A stretch of DNA of 64,000 bases, taken from Brevibacillus fulvus. Lineage in GTDB: Bacteria; Bacillota; Bacilli; Brevibacillales; Brevibacillaceae. Of the stretch, positions 16,220 to 25,724 are shown piece by piece. The notes beneath the pieces are model-generated. The model ran no database searches, was not told the origin of the DNA, and worked only from the letters and a program-made list of their open reading frames with translations. Both the position numbers and the translations under genes were made by a program. Where the stretch lies: positions 62,001-126,000 of the forward strand of contig NZ_JAFBEB010000010.1 of assembly GCF_016908525.1 (NCBI RefSeq), given 5' to 3'. Within the stretch, counting starts at the first letter, position 1. Every line of letters begins with the position of its first letter.

Positions 16220-16633
16220 ATGGGTGCAATCAATCCGAATCAAGTATCGACACATTCTTTCAACTGGGGAATGATCAAATGGTTTGTCACGCCGGAGCAA
16301 ACGGAATCGGCAAAGGTAACGTGCGGAGAAGTGATCTTGCTGCCGGAACAAGGGCATGAGCGGCACAATCACCCTGATGCGGAAGAGATTCTATATGTAT
16401 TGTCCGGTGAAGGAGAGCAGATGGTGAATGACGAACAGCCTTTTGCGATCAAAGCCGGCGATATTATCTATATTCCCCAAGGGATTTACCACTCCACCTA
16501 CAATGTTGGCTGGGAACCGTTGCGCCTGCTCGCTTTTTACAATCCCGGCGGAGCGGAGAAAGGTTTGACTGCTTTGCCCGATTTCAAGGAAATACCAGCA
16601 GGGAAAATGCAAGGTTATATTCGCGCGGAATAA
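16220..16633 (+). CDS. Single-domain cupin protein
   Basis: I chose ATG 16220, with a GGGGGGAAG site upstream, over an in-frame TTG at 16202. The 137-residue product is a cupin_2 barrel: motif 1 HERHNHPDAEEILYVLSGEG supplies two His and a Glu, and motif 2 GDIIYIPQGIYHSTYNVG supplies the last His. These four residues would bind a divalent metal. The substrate is unknown. It is monocistronic, followed by a terminator at 16662-16702. Confidence 0.85.
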   Translation: MGAINPNQVSTHSFNWGMIKWFVTPEQTESAKVTCGEVILLPEQGHERHNHPDAEEILYVLSGEGEQMVNDEQPFAIKAGDIIYIPQGIYHSTYNVGWEPLRLLAFYNPGGAEKGLTALPDFKEIPAGKMQGYIRAE

Positions 16634-16661
16634 TCGGATTGACAGAATCGAGAGAATGGGG

Positions 16662-16702
16662 AAGCATTGTTGCAGAGAGATCTGCGGGCAATGCTTTTTT
16701 TT
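16662..16702 (+). terminator. Terminator of the cupin gene
   Basis: AAGCATTG (16662-16669) pairs with CAATGCTT (16689-16696) around an inner GCAGA/TCTGC stem, followed by an eight-T run (16695-16702). Confidence 0.85.
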
Positions 16703-16910
16703 CGCTGATCGTACCTGCCGCGGTAAATCTGTCAACAAATTGCGACATTCTGCCGATGAATATCGCAACGGGTTACCAGCAAAAAAACTCCCAACCGCCG
16801 CAAAATTCTTTTTCGCCAGCAGTTGAGAGATTCGCTTCAATCTTCACAGACTTTTTACTCATCAAGCCGAAGGATTTGTTATATAATGGGATGGATGCTT
16901 TCTCCAAGCG

Positions 16911-17600
16911 CTATTTTACAAGTTTATGGCGAAGCGCCAAAGCAACCGCTTGTGTCCGGTCATCCACGCCCATTTTTTGCAGGATGCGATGGACATGCGT
17001 TTTAACTGTGCCTTCGGAAATAAACAAATTTTGCGCAATTTGATCATTGCGGTATCCATAGCTTAATTGCTGAAGCACTTCCAGCTCCCGTTCGGTCAAT
17101 TCGTCGAGCAGAAAATGATGCTCCGCCGGCGCAGGCTGCGGTTCAGCGACTGGTTGTGTCTTCAGGATTTCTGCCAGCGCCTTGGCGGCGGTAGCTGTGT
17201 GAAACAGCGCTTCTCCCTGATAGGCTCGCCGGATCAACTCCAGCATTTCCTGCGAATCGGCGTCTTTGAGCATATAGCCTACGGCTCCGGCGCGGATACC
17301 GTCCACGACATAGTTTTGCACATCAAAGGTGGTCAGGATCAAAATCTTGGTCTGCGGCAATGTTTTTAAGATCTCTCGGGTCGCCTCAATTCCGGAGCAT
17401 TTCGGCATTTGCACGTCCATCAGGATCACATCGGGACAGAGCTTGCCAGCCAGTTCAATGGCTTCTTGTCCGTCTGCTGCCTCTCCTACAACTTCCATGT
17501 CGGATTGAACTTGTATCACGTAACCCAATCCTTGCCGAATCATCGTCTGATCATCGGCAAGCATCACTCTGATTTTGCGTTTTGAACTGTTTTCCGCCAT
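16911..17600 (-). CDS. NarL/LuxR-family response regulator
   Basis: I chose ATG 17600, where AAGGGA is nine bases upstream; an in-frame TTG at 17606 overlaps the kinase stop. The 229-residue protein has a receiver domain with the acidic pair LADDQ, phospho-acceptor Asp in DVILMDVQMPKCSG, LTTF and the Lys of GYMLKDA. A LuxR-type helix-turn-helix follows (about 163-225: LTERELEVLQQLSYGYRNDQ, then FISEGTVKTHVHRILQKMGV). It is coupled to the histidine kinase gene and faces away from an RND pump operon, its most likely target. Confidence 0.92.
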   Translation of the reverse strand: MAENSSKRKIRVMLADDQTMIRQGLGYVIQVQSDMEVVGEAADGQEAIELAGKLCPDVILMDVQMPKCSGIEATREILKTLPQTKILILTTFDVQNYVVDGIRAGAVGYMLKDADSQEMLELIRRAYQGEALFHTATAAKALAEILKTQPVAEPQPAPAEHHFLLDELTERELEVLQQLSYGYRNDQIAQNLFISEGTVKTHVHRILQKMGVDDRTQAVALALRHKLVK

Positions 17601-17602
17601 GA

Positions 17603-18799
17603 TCAAGTATCCCTTTCTGTTTCATCTTGAAAAGGTACTGCTGCAATAATCTGAAAACCATGCGGCTCGCGCGGGAAATATTCCAGCGTGCCATTCAGCT
17701 TGCCAATCCGCTCTTTCATTCCCGTCAGTCCAAATCCCGGTGAAAAGTTGTCCGCTTTAGTAATTTTTCCATCATCGAGAATCGTGAGGATGATGGCACC
17801 CGCTTTCTTTTCCACGATCACTTGCAGATGCTTGGCATTGGAATGGCGCAGCGTATTGGTAACGGCTTCCTGCAGCACCCGATAGAAGACGAGGGTGATT
17901 TCCTTTGAGATATTCATCTCCTGTTCAGGGGCAATCAGCTCGCAAGCAAGCCCGGTATTGCTTGCGGTTTGTGACAAAAAGGCGCGCAGCGGTCCCAACC
18001 CGATGGAATGTTCGTCAACGGCCAGCGTGTGCACGGAGCTGCGTATTTCTTCCAGACTGCGCTTCGCCACAAACAGCATGTTGTTGACGGCTTCTTTGGC
18101 ATGCGCGGGCCCTTCGTGAAGCATGTATTGCAGCGCATGAAGCTGGACAATCAAAGAAGTGAGGCTGTGTCCCAGGGAATCATGGATGTCGCGGGCAATT
18201 CGCGCACGTTCTTCCAGCACGGCGATTTGCATCGTCTGGACCGCCGCTTCCTGCAGTTCATTATGGGCATCTTGCAGTTCCTCGTGCGCCTTTTGCAACT
18301 CTTCCAGGTGTTGTTGGTTTAGTTGATAAGCCCTTTTTTCCACCCGGTAGCCGCGGGCGCCGATATAGCAGCCAATATAGGTTAATACAAACGAAACGAC
18401 ATTTAAATAGGAACTTTCCGTAAAGAGGATGAGCGCTGAAGTGACGGCGAAAAAAATAACGGCGTAAACCAGGGACAGCATCGCTTCCATATGGACGCCG
18501 ATTACAATACAGAGCAAGAGCATCATGCCGAACGAATCGTTTCCGAAGAAAAACCCTTTCAGCAAAGTGATGATCCCAAGTACGAGCACCGCCGCCTGAA
18601 TCCGCAGATTCGTTTTCCAGTATTTTACCGTAGCGAACAAACACAGGTAACAGCAAAACAGCAAAAAGGACAGAAAAAATTGCAAGGGAGGAGCCTTTGC
18701 ATAGGCATTGGGCAACCAGGTGAGCAGCATCATCAAGAACAGCCAAATAAACGCAAACGGCTTTCGGATCGCTGCTGTAATCAGTCGGTCAAACAACAC
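17603..18799 (-). CDS. Sensor histidine kinase (HisKA_3 type)
   Basis: This 398-residue kinase starts at GTG 18799 with GGAGAGGAG upstream. Five to six N-terminal membrane helices (about 10-150) form the sensor, then a coiled coil (about 155-200). The dimerisation/His-box ARIARDIHDSLGHSLTSL holds the phospho-acceptor His, followed by an HATPase domain with NTLRHSNAKHLQV, ILDDGK and GFGLTGMKERI. This is the DesK/LiaS-like class. The lack of a large extracellular domain suggests sensing within the membrane. Confidence 0.92.
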   Translation of the reverse strand: MLFDRLITAAIRKPFAFIWLFLMMLLTWLPNAYAKAPPLQFFLSFLLFCCYLCLFATVKYWKTNLRIQAAVLVLGIITLLKGFFFGNDSFGMMLLLCIVIGVHMEAMLSLVYAVIFFAVTSALILFTESSYLNVVSFVLTYIGCYIGARGYRVEKRAYQLNQQHLEELQKAHEELQDAHNELQEAAVQTMQIAVLEERARIARDIHDSLGHSLTSLIVQLHALQYMLHEGPAHAKEAVNNMLFVAKRSLEEIRSSVHTLAVDEHSIGLGPLRAFLSQTASNTGLACELIAPEQEMNISKEITLVFYRVLQEAVTNTLRHSNAKHLQVIVEKKAGAIILTILDDGKITKADNFSPGFGLTGMKERIGKLNGTLEYFPREPHGFQIIAAVPFQDETERDT

Positions 18800-18876
18800 A
18801 GCATCTCCTCTCCTGAATCTTTAATTTTAATTCTAACATGGAGTGTCATCCATCTCCAGATAGACCGGACCCGCAG

Positions 18877-18889
18877 AGTATTGTATCAT
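18877..18889 (-). promoter_or_regulatory. Candidate extended -10 promoter of the two-component operon
   Basis: Read on the minus strand, TGATACAAT covers the plus-strand positions around 18880-18888, an extended -10 (TGn before TACAAT) about 80 bp before the kinase start. No good -35 is visible. Confidence 0.35.
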
Positions 18890-19017
18890 CTGATAGAGCA
18901 ATTGAATTAATTTTTAACTTTCTGGTAGACTTATTTGCTTCGGAGAAGACTTACAATTAGAATGTATAATTATTACCGAGCATTTGGAAATGAAAAACAA
19001 TTGAGAAGGAGAAAAAA

Positions 19018-19164
19018 GTGTGGGAGGATCATACTGATGGAGAACGAGCTGTAACTGGCCGACGATTCCAACACGCAAGACAGAGCACATCGTTATTGTC
19101 CAGTAAAATCTTGCAATATGGCCGCTGGTTCAAACAGGTTTACATAGCGGCGGGCTTAACTTGA
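19018..19164 (+). CDS. Possible 48-residue leader protein before the RND pump
   Basis: GTG 19018 follows AAGGAG with seven-base spacing and opens 48 codons to TGA 19162-19164, ending 18 bp before the pump start. The product is basic, with no recognisable motif. Its position suggests a leader or small regulator, but the ribosome site is its only direct support. A TATAAT at 18965-18970 lies upstream without a clear -35. The rest of the 18800-19182 gap shows nothing else I can name. Confidence 0.35.
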   Translation: MWEDHTDGERAVTGRRFQHARQSTSLLSSKILQYGRWFKQVYIAAGLT

Positions 19165-19182
19165 TTAAGAGAGGTGAATAAA

Positions 19183-22100
19183 TTGAATATATCTGAATTC
19201 TCGATTAAACGACCGGTTACGATTATTATGTTGACGGTCGCTATGTTAATTTTTGGGATGGTTTCGCTGCCTCGCTTGGCAATTGATTTGATGCCAGACA
19301 TGGAATTTCCGGTGGCCGTCGTCGTAACCTCCGTGGACGGCGCATCGCCGACAGAGGTTGAAAAACTGGTCACAAAACCGATTGAAGATGCGTTGGGGAC
19401 CGTTTCCGATCTCGATTCGATCCGGTCAACGTCCAATGAGGGTGCCTCGATGGTTATCCTGCAGTTTAACTGGGGGACGGATCTCGATCAGGCTACCCTG
19501 GACATGCGGGAAAAGGTAGATCAGGTGCGCGGACAACTGCCCGATACGGCTGATGCGCCGCGGGTCATGCGATTCGACCCGAACAGTCAGCCGATTATTC
19601 AATTGGCCATGACCGGGAAGCAGGATGTCAACCAATTGAAGCAAATCGCCGAAGATATGATTGAGGCTCCGTTGGAGAGAATTGATGGTGTCGCCGCCGT
19701 TTCTCTCGCCGGCGGTCAAGACCGCATTGTTGACGTGACTCTTGATCCGGACAAAATTGCTTCCTACGGACTGACGATTGATCAGATCAAGCAGGCCATC
19801 GCCAGCAACAACCTCTCCGCTTCCGCAGGGGAAGTGCGGGAAGGGGAGAGCAAGCTGAATATCCGTGTTGACGGAGAATTCGCCGATGTTGAGCAAATTG
19901 GGCTTACACCGGTTGTTACCGGCAATGGCTCTCTTCGCTTGAAAGATATAGCCGAAGTAAAAGATACGCGGGAAGAAGTGAGCCAGGTCAGCTATGCGGA
20001 TGGCGTACCGAGCCTGGGCATCTCTATTACAAAAGCTTCCGGCGGCAATACGATCGACATTGCCGATGCCGTGAAGAAAGAATTGGCGAAGATCGAGAAA
20101 ACCTTGCCCGAAGGGGTTCAGGTGAAAACCGTCATCGATACATCTACCTATATTAAAGATTCGATTTATTCAACCGGCGAACACGCCTTGCTCGGCGGAT
20201 TGATCGGGATCGTTCTGTTGCTGTTCTTCTTGGGCAGCTTCCGCTCGATGCTGATTGCCTTTATCGTACTGCCGGTTTCTATCGTCGCTACCTTCTTGCT
20301 GATGTATATGACCGGCCAGACGATCAACCTGATCTCTTTGTCGGGTCTTACCTTGGGCTTAGGTTCGCTGGTTGACTTCGCGGTCGTTATTTTGGAAAAT
20401 ATTTTCCGCCACCGTGAACAAGGAAAAGGCATGATGGAAGCGGCTTTGGATGGTTCCAAAGAGGTAGGCACGGCCGTTATGGCATCCGCGTTGGCTCAAA
20501 TCTGCGTATTTTTGCCGATCGCGCTGACAGAAGGCATTGCCGCCGAATTGTTCGGACCATTGGCTTTGACCGTTGTGTTTTCCCACATTGCCGCATTGGT
20601 TTTCTCGATTATGCTCGTACCAATGCTCAGTTCACGCATTTTGAAAAAATTACCGAATCATTCTTTGCATGAAGGATATCGCGGGATCAACCCGTTGGTC
20701 TGGTTTAATATTGGCTTCAAAAAGGTGGAGCATGGCTACTACAGACTGTTGAAATGGGCTTTGGGCCACCGCAAAACGATTATTTTCGCCACCATTGTCA
20801 TGCTGGTCGGTTCCTTGGCATTAACGCCGATGATTGGTGCGGAATTCATTCCGAGCATGGATCAGGGTCAAGTTACGATCAATATCAAGATGCCGAATGG
20901 GACGGTCTTGGCCGAAACCGAGAAAGTGGCAAAACAGGTGGAGCAAATCGCTGCCAAGGTACCGGAACTTGATATTATGGCCACATCGGTTGGGGCTACC
21001 TCTTCCCCTGTTGCCAGTACGGCTTCCTCCAACCAGGCGACCATCTATCTGATCCTGGTCGATGTGGAAGAACGAACGCGTTCTTCTGTAGAGGTGATGC
21101 AGGATTTGCAAAGCAAAGTGAAAGATATTCCGGGGGCAGAAATTACCGTTTCTTCCGAATCCGGGTTCTCAACCGGCTCTCCAATCTCGATCAGCATCAA
21201 AGGTGACGATCTGGATGTCCTGCGAGACATCAGTGATGTTGTGAAAGAACAAGTGCAGGCGATTCCGGGAACAACCAATGTGGAAAGCAGCCTGGAAGAT
21301 TCCAAACAAGAATTCGAAGTAAGTGTAGACGCCGAAAAAGCCAGTCTCTACGGCTTGACGACCAGTCAGATCATCTCGGCGGTCCAAACCGCTTTCCAAG
21401 GGCAAACAACGACGAAATACCGGACTGGCGATGATGAAATTGACGTTCGGATCAAAATGCCGGAGAATTATGAGGAAGATGTCAATTACCTGAAAAACTT
21501 GCGGATCACAACGGCCAGCGGTGCGCAGATCGCGATCAGTTCTGTCGCGCAATTGGTTAAGACCGATATTCCGCTCTCCATCAACCGCGATAATCAGACC
21601 CGGACAGTTGAAATCACGGGTGATGTCGCTGGACGTGACTTGAACTCGATTATGACGGACATTCACGCCAAACTGGATAAAATGTCGCTGCCGGATGGCT
21701 ATTACTTTGATTTTGGCGGACAAAGCGAAGACATGGCTGAATCGTTCAGCAGCCTGGCACTGGCCATCGTGCTGTCTGTTGTGCTGGTTTATATGGTTAT
21801 GGCCGGTCAGTTCGAATCGTTTTATAGTCCATTTATCATCATGTTTTCGGTTCCGCCGACGATTACCGGCGTGCTGATCGGTTTGCTCGTCACGGATACC
21901 CGCCTGAGTGTAATGGTGTTGATCGGGTATATTTTGCTGGTCGGTCTCGTTGTGAACAACTCGATCGTGTTGGTCGATTATGTCAACCAGCTGCGGGCAA
22001 AAGGATGGGAATTGCGCGAAGCGATCCTGCATGCAGGACCGATCCGTCTGCGTCCGATCTTGATGACCACGTTGACGACGATTTTGGCGATTGGGCCGCT

Positions 22101-22305
22101 GGCGCTTGCGCACGGTTCCGGAGCCGAATCGCAGAAACCGATGGCGATCGCCGTTATCTTTGGTCTGAGCTTCTCCACATTGATTACGCTCGTGCTTGTT
22201 CCGGTTGTCTTTACCGTATTCAATGACATCGGAGCCAAGTTTAAAAACAGACGGGAAAAGAAACGGCTGAAAAAGCAAAAAAACAATCCGGTTATAGAAG
22301 CATAG
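19183..22305 (+). CDS. RND-family efflux permease (AcrB/SwrC-like)
   Basis: I chose TTG 19183, seven bases after GAGAGGTG; GTG 19174 is in frame but overlaps that site. The about 1040-residue protein has the classic duplicated RND plan: TM1 (about 12-30), a large extracellular loop, TM2-6 (about 330-490), TM7 (about 525-545), a second loop and TM8-12 (about 840-1010). Motif GLTLGLGSLVDFAVVILENI in TM4 contains the acidic proton-relay residue. It pairs with the lipoprotein adaptor gene downstream. Likely substrates are lipophilic compounds or surfactants, but this is not readable from the sequence. Confidence 0.95.
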   Translation: MNISEFSIKRPVTIIMLTVAMLIFGMVSLPRLAIDLMPDMEFPVAVVVTSVDGASPTEVEKLVTKPIEDALGTVSDLDSIRSTSNEGASMVILQFNWGTDLDQATLDMREKVDQVRGQLPDTADAPRVMRFDPNSQPIIQLAMTGKQDVNQLKQIAEDMIEAPLERIDGVAAVSLAGGQDRIVDVTLDPDKIASYGLTIDQIKQAIASNNLSASAGEVREGESKLNIRVDGEFADVEQIGLTPVVTGNGSLRLKDIAEVKDTREEVSQVSYADGVPSLGISITKASGGNTIDIADAVKKELAKIEKTLPEGVQVKTVIDTSTYIKDSIYSTGEHALLGGLIGIVLLLFFLGSFRSMLIAFIVLPVSIVATFLLMYMTGQTINLISLSGLTLGLGSLVDFAVVILENIFRHREQGKGMMEAALDGSKEVGTAVMASALAQICVFLPIALTEGIAAELFGPLALTVVFSHIAALVFSIMLVPMLSSRILKKLPNHSLHEGYRGINPLVWFNIGFKKVEHGYYRLLKWALGHRKTIIFATIVMLVGSLALTPMIGAEFIPSMDQGQVTINIKMPNGTVLAETEKVAKQVEQIAAKVPELDIMATSVGATSSPVASTASSNQATIYLILVDVEERTRSSVEVMQDLQSKVKDIPGAEITVSSESGFSTGSPISISIKGDDLDVLRDISDVVKEQVQAIPGTTNVESSLEDSKQEFEVSVDAEKASLYGLTTSQIISAVQTAFQGQTTTKYRTGDDEIDVRIKMPENYEEDVNYLKNLRITTASGAQIAISSVAQLVKTDIPLSINRDNQTRTVEITGDVAGRDLNSIMTDIHAKLDKMSLPDGYYFDFGGQSEDMAESFSSLALAIVLSVVLVYMVMAGQFESFYSPFIIMFSVPPTITGVLIGLLVTDTRLSVMVLIGYILLVGLVVNNSIVLVDYVNQLRAKGWELREAILHAGPIRLRPILMTTLTTILAIGPLALAHGSGAESQKPMAIAVIFGLSFSTLITLVLVPVVFTVFNDIGAKFKNRREKKRLKKQKNNPVIEA

Positions 22306-22339
22306 CCATATGTGGGAATAAAGGAGGGAGAATCCAATC

Positions 22340-23581
22340 ATGAAGAAACGGAATATCACCATCATCTTATCAGCATTGCTTTTGCTGGCCGGTTGTTCCA
22401 GCAAGGAAGCTGCCGAGCCGCAGCCTGCCCAACAGGAAGAAACGGTAACACCGGTGATTGTCGATACAGTCAAGAAAGGGGCAGTAAATCTGGAAGCCGG
22501 CTTCACCGCCAAACTTGCTCCTTTCCAGGAAGTCCAGGTCAGCTCGAAAGTCAGCGGCAAGATTACTTCTCTGCCGGTGAAACTGGGACAGTATGTCAAC
22601 AAAGGGCAAGTATTGTTTCAACTAGATAAACAGGATTTGGAAAATTCGGTTCGCCAGGCGGAGGCAGCTTTGCAGGTTTCCCGCGCCAATTTGCAACAGT
22701 CCGGCAACAGTTCGACTTCCGGGCTGGAGCAAGCGAAAAACAGCTTGAGACAGGCAGAGCAAGCGTTGGCGGATGCCAAACGGGACCAACAACGGATGCA
22801 ACAATTGTTTAGCCAAGGCGCGATCTCCGCGCAGCAAATGGAGCAAGCCAACACGGCCTTGACCAATGCGCAAACGGCTTATGACAATGCCAAGCAAACG
22901 CTGCAATCCGCGCAGCAGATGAGCAGTGTCGTCGTTTCGGAAGCGTCGGTCAAACAGGCCGAAGTCAGTTTGCAAAACGCCAGGGAGCAGTTGGCAAACG
23001 CAACGGTTACCGCGCCGATCAGCGGTTTTATCGCCAGCGTTGACGGAGAAGTAGGGCAAATGGCCTCGGCGCAAACGCCGGTTGTGACCGTGGTCAACAC
23101 CAATCCGCTGCTGGTGAAGGCGAATCTGTCCGAGAACGATATTCGCAACGTCAAAGTGGGAACAGTCGCGAAAGTCACCATTCCTTCATACGATCAAACG
23201 ATCGATGCGAAAGTGACCGCGGTCAGTCCGGTAATGGATGAGCAATTGAAAGCTTATCCAGTGGAAATTTCCATTCCGAATCCAAACAACGAACTAAAAC
23301 CCGATCTGGTCGTAAATGTTGTCTTCCAAACCGGGTCTGGTGACGACAAGTTGGTGATCTCCCGCGCTGCCGTCGTCGAAAGCGGAGGCAAGCAGTATGT
23401 TTACAAAGTGGAAGGGGACACCGCCAAGCAAGTCGAAGTGACCACCGGGCAAAGCAGCAGCGATTATATCGAGATTGTTTCCGGTCTAGCCGAAGGAGAT
23501 CAGATCGTGGTCAAAGGGCAAACGATGTTGAAGGACGGCAGCAAAATTTCGATCGCCAAGTCCGAAACAGAAAGCAAATAA
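22340..23581 (+). CDS. RND efflux adaptor (membrane-fusion protein) lipoprotein
   Basis: This 413-residue protein has a lipoprotein signal ending LLLLAGC (Cys19). It shows the adaptor order: lipoyl half-domain (VQVSSKVSGKITSLPVKLGQ), a long alpha-hairpin (about 100-215, Gln/Ala-rich heptads), the second lipoyl half (ATVTAPISGFIASVDGEVGQ), a beta-barrel and a membrane-proximal domain (GLAEGDQIVVKG). In Gram-positives it anchors on the outer face of the membrane beside the pump. AAGGAGGGAG precedes the ATG, 34 bp after the permease. Confidence 0.93.
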   Translation: MKKRNITIILSALLLLAGCSSKEAAEPQPAQQEETVTPVIVDTVKKGAVNLEAGFTAKLAPFQEVQVSSKVSGKITSLPVKLGQYVNKGQVLFQLDKQDLENSVRQAEAALQVSRANLQQSGNSSTSGLEQAKNSLRQAEQALADAKRDQQRMQQLFSQGAISAQQMEQANTALTNAQTAYDNAKQTLQSAQQMSSVVVSEASVKQAEVSLQNAREQLANATVTAPISGFIASVDGEVGQMASAQTPVVTVVNTNPLLVKANLSENDIRNVKVGTVAKVTIPSYDQTIDAKVTAVSPVMDEQLKAYPVEISIPNPNNELKPDLVVNVVFQTGSGDDKLVISRAAVVESGGKQYVYKVEGDTAKQVEVTTGQSSSDYIEIVSGLAEGDQIVVKGQTMLKDGSKISIAKSETESK

Positions 23582-23595
23582 GCAGCATTCACCAA

Positions 23596-23623
23596 GAGCC
23601 GTTAACGATCATGTTAACGGCTC
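23596..23623 (+). terminator. Terminator of the RND operon
   Basis: GAGCCGTTAAC (23596-23606) pairs perfectly with GTTAACGGCTC (23613-23623), followed by CTTCTTTG. Confidence 0.75.
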
Positions 23624-23697
23624 CTTCTTTGCAACAGGATTTTGCTTTCTTTGGGCAGAATTATGTGGTAAGCAACTGGAAAAGGAGATAGGTAAAA

Positions 23698-25140
23698 ATG
23701 AATGCACAAGATTGGTTGCATGAAGTAGAGAAACGAAAGGATGCATTGATTGCCGTCACCCGACAATTTTTGCAAATTCCCAGCGTCCTGGATGAACAGA
23801 CAGCGCGTCCGGGTGCGCCGTTTGGCGAAGAGATCAACCGCGCGCTGGAATTTGTCGTCGGTGTATGTGCGGAAGCGGGGATGACAACGAAAAATGTTGA
23901 AGGGTATGCTGCTCACGCGGAATTCGGGCAAGGCGAGGAATTAATCGGGATTCTTGGCCATGTTGATGTCGTTCCTGAAGGGGAAGGCTGGAGTACGCCT
24001 CCGTTTGCAGCGGAAATCGTGGACGGAAAGATCGTCGCACGGGGGGCGTTGGATGACAAAGGACCGACAATGGCCGCTGTCTTTGCAGCCAAACTCATCC
24101 TGGAACTGGGCCTGCCGCTGCGCAGACGGGTCAGACTTATCTTCGGAACGAATGAAGAAAATGAGTGGGCTTGCGTGGAACGCTATTTTCAAACAGAAGA
24201 GATGCCGACGATGGGCTTCTCACCGGATGCCGACTTTCCTGTTATTCATGCCGAAAAAGGCTTGACCCATTTGATCTATCGTCAGTCGTACGAGCAGCAT
24301 CGCCGGATGAGCGGCACCGATCCTTCCCCTAAGGGAGCGTGCCAGCTGGTCTCGTTTTCGGCCGGCTCGCGATCCAATATGGTACCGGCACGGGCTGTGG
24401 CAGTGATTGAACCGGGAGATAAAACAGCAGATGAGTTGACCCGGCTGTTCCAAACCTGGCTTAGCGAACAGGGAATTACGGGAGAAGCGAAAGAAGAGCA
24501 AGGCAGACTCCAATTGAGTATCAACGGTGTGGCAGCACACGGTTCGACGCCGGAGAAAGGCGTGAACGCGGGGACGATGCTCGCCCATTTTTTGGCAAAG
24601 CTGACATTGGATCAGCGGGCCGCACAGTTTGTTTCCTTGATTGCGCGCTATCTGCATCAGCAGCATTTTGGCGAGGCGCTGGGCATTGCCCACGACAATC
24701 GGGACATGGGGCCGCTGACCGTTAATACAGGTGTGATGCGCTATGAAGCTGAAGGAGAAAGCAGGCTGGACATCGATATCCGTTATCCGCATACGATTCG
24801 CTATGAGGATTGGCAGCCGCTGCTCAACCGCCCGTTTGCCTCGCTCGGCTACGAACTCGAAGTGATGATGCATCAAACACCGCATTATGTTGATCCAAAG
24901 CATCCTTTGATTACCACTTTGCAGCGGGTGTATACGGAACAGACCGGTCAGCCCGCCGATTTGTTGGCGATTGGCGGCGGTACATACGCTCGTTCGCTAA
25001 AGGCGGGAGTTGCTTTTGGACCGCTGTTCCCCAACCGTGAAGAATGTGCGCACGAAGCGGATGAACACCTCTATGTGGAAGACTTGCTGAAAGCGACCGC
25101 TATCTATGCGCAAGCGATCTATGAACTGGCCAATGTCTAA
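23698..25140 (+). CDS. pepV: M20 dipeptidase, PepV-like
   Basis: This 480-residue metallopeptidase has AAAAGGAGAT upstream. Zinc-binding and catalytic motifs are visible: GILGHVDVVPEGEGW (His, Asp), ARGALDDKGP (bridging Asp), FGTNEENEWACVERY (catalytic Glu-Glu), SPDADFPVIHAEKG, and the C-terminal GGGTYARSLKAGVAFGP and EDLLKA. A lid/dimerisation domain occupies about 180-390. PepV-type enzymes cleave unactivated dipeptides in the cytoplasm. It is monocistronic, with a terminator at 25155-25218. Confidence 0.9.
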   Translation: MNAQDWLHEVEKRKDALIAVTRQFLQIPSVLDEQTARPGAPFGEEINRALEFVVGVCAEAGMTTKNVEGYAAHAEFGQGEELIGILGHVDVVPEGEGWSTPPFAAEIVDGKIVARGALDDKGPTMAAVFAAKLILELGLPLRRRVRLIFGTNEENEWACVERYFQTEEMPTMGFSPDADFPVIHAEKGLTHLIYRQSYEQHRRMSGTDPSPKGACQLVSFSAGSRSNMVPARAVAVIEPGDKTADELTRLFQTWLSEQGITGEAKEEQGRLQLSINGVAAHGSTPEKGVNAGTMLAHFLAKLTLDQRAAQFVSLIARYLHQQHFGEALGIAHDNRDMGPLTVNTGVMRYEAEGESRLDIDIRYPHTIRYEDWQPLLNRPFASLGYELEVMMHQTPHYVDPKHPLITTLQRVYTEQTGQPADLLAIGGGTYARSLKAGVAFGPLFPNREECAHEADEHLYVEDLLKATAIYAQAIYELANV

Positions 25141-25154
25141 ATGAAACAGCAAGC

Positions 25155-25218
25155 AAAACAGCCACAACGGCAGACTGCAGGCAAATTTTCGCCTGTGCTT
25201 GTCCGTCATGGCTGTTTT
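25155..25218 (+). terminator. Terminator downstream of pepV
   Basis: AAAACAGCCA (25155-25164) and TGGCTGTTTT (25209-25218) pair perfectly and enclose an inner GCAGGC/GCCTGT stem, giving a long hairpin ending in T's. Confidence 0.7.
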
Positions 25219-25333
25219 CCTTGTGTAGACCGGCTTCCCCAAAACAGCCAGCGATTGCCCAGATGCATAAAATACCAGCTAATGCCAATAGTAAAAAGGA
25301 CGCTGTTTGTTTGACGAGGAGGGAGTATATAGA

Positions 25334-25687
25334 TTGAGCGGTCTTGTGCTAAAATTGATCATCGTTCCGGCGCTTGTGCTATTCCTCGACTTTTTGATTG
25401 GTCCGGTCTTTTATCCAGCTTTTGTCCAGACGATCCTGATCGGCATCATGCTGGCGGTGGTCGGCCACTTTGTGGAAATTTTGTTTCTGCGTCCGGGAAG
25501 GCTGTGGGCAACTACCATTGTTGATGTCATGCTGTATACGGCATTGCTTATGCTCAGCCCGTTCGCTTTTGACGGTGCGCGCGTCACGCTGGACGGCGCG
25601 TTGCTGCTGGCCTCGTTGCTAGGGATTGCGGAATATCTCTACCACCAATGGATTGTTCGCCGCCAGATTTTGCAAGGCACTTCCTGA
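25334..25687 (+). CDS. DUF2512 (YndM-like) four-helix membrane protein
   Basis: I chose TTG 25334, about nine bases after GAGGAGGGAG; the frame extends up to TTG 25307 without support. The 117-residue protein has four hydrophobic helices (about 5-22, 28-50, 58-76, 80-100) and a basic C terminus, with the DUF2512 pattern VVGHFVEILFLRPGRLWATTIVDVML. Members are common in Bacillales; their function is unknown. Confidence 0.75.
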   Translation: MSGLVLKLIIVPALVLFLDFLIGPVFYPAFVQTILIGIMLAVVGHFVEILFLRPGRLWATTIVDVMLYTALLMLSPFAFDGARVTLDGALLLASLLGIAEYLYHQWIVRRQILQGTS

Positions 25688-25724
25688 CCTGCCGGCATTT
25701 GCCGCGAGCGGCTTAACCTGCCCG

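Noticed and set aside
21169-22602. 477-codon minus-strand frame opposite the RND permease end
   Set aside because: It is antisense to the permease and adaptor junction, without family motifs.
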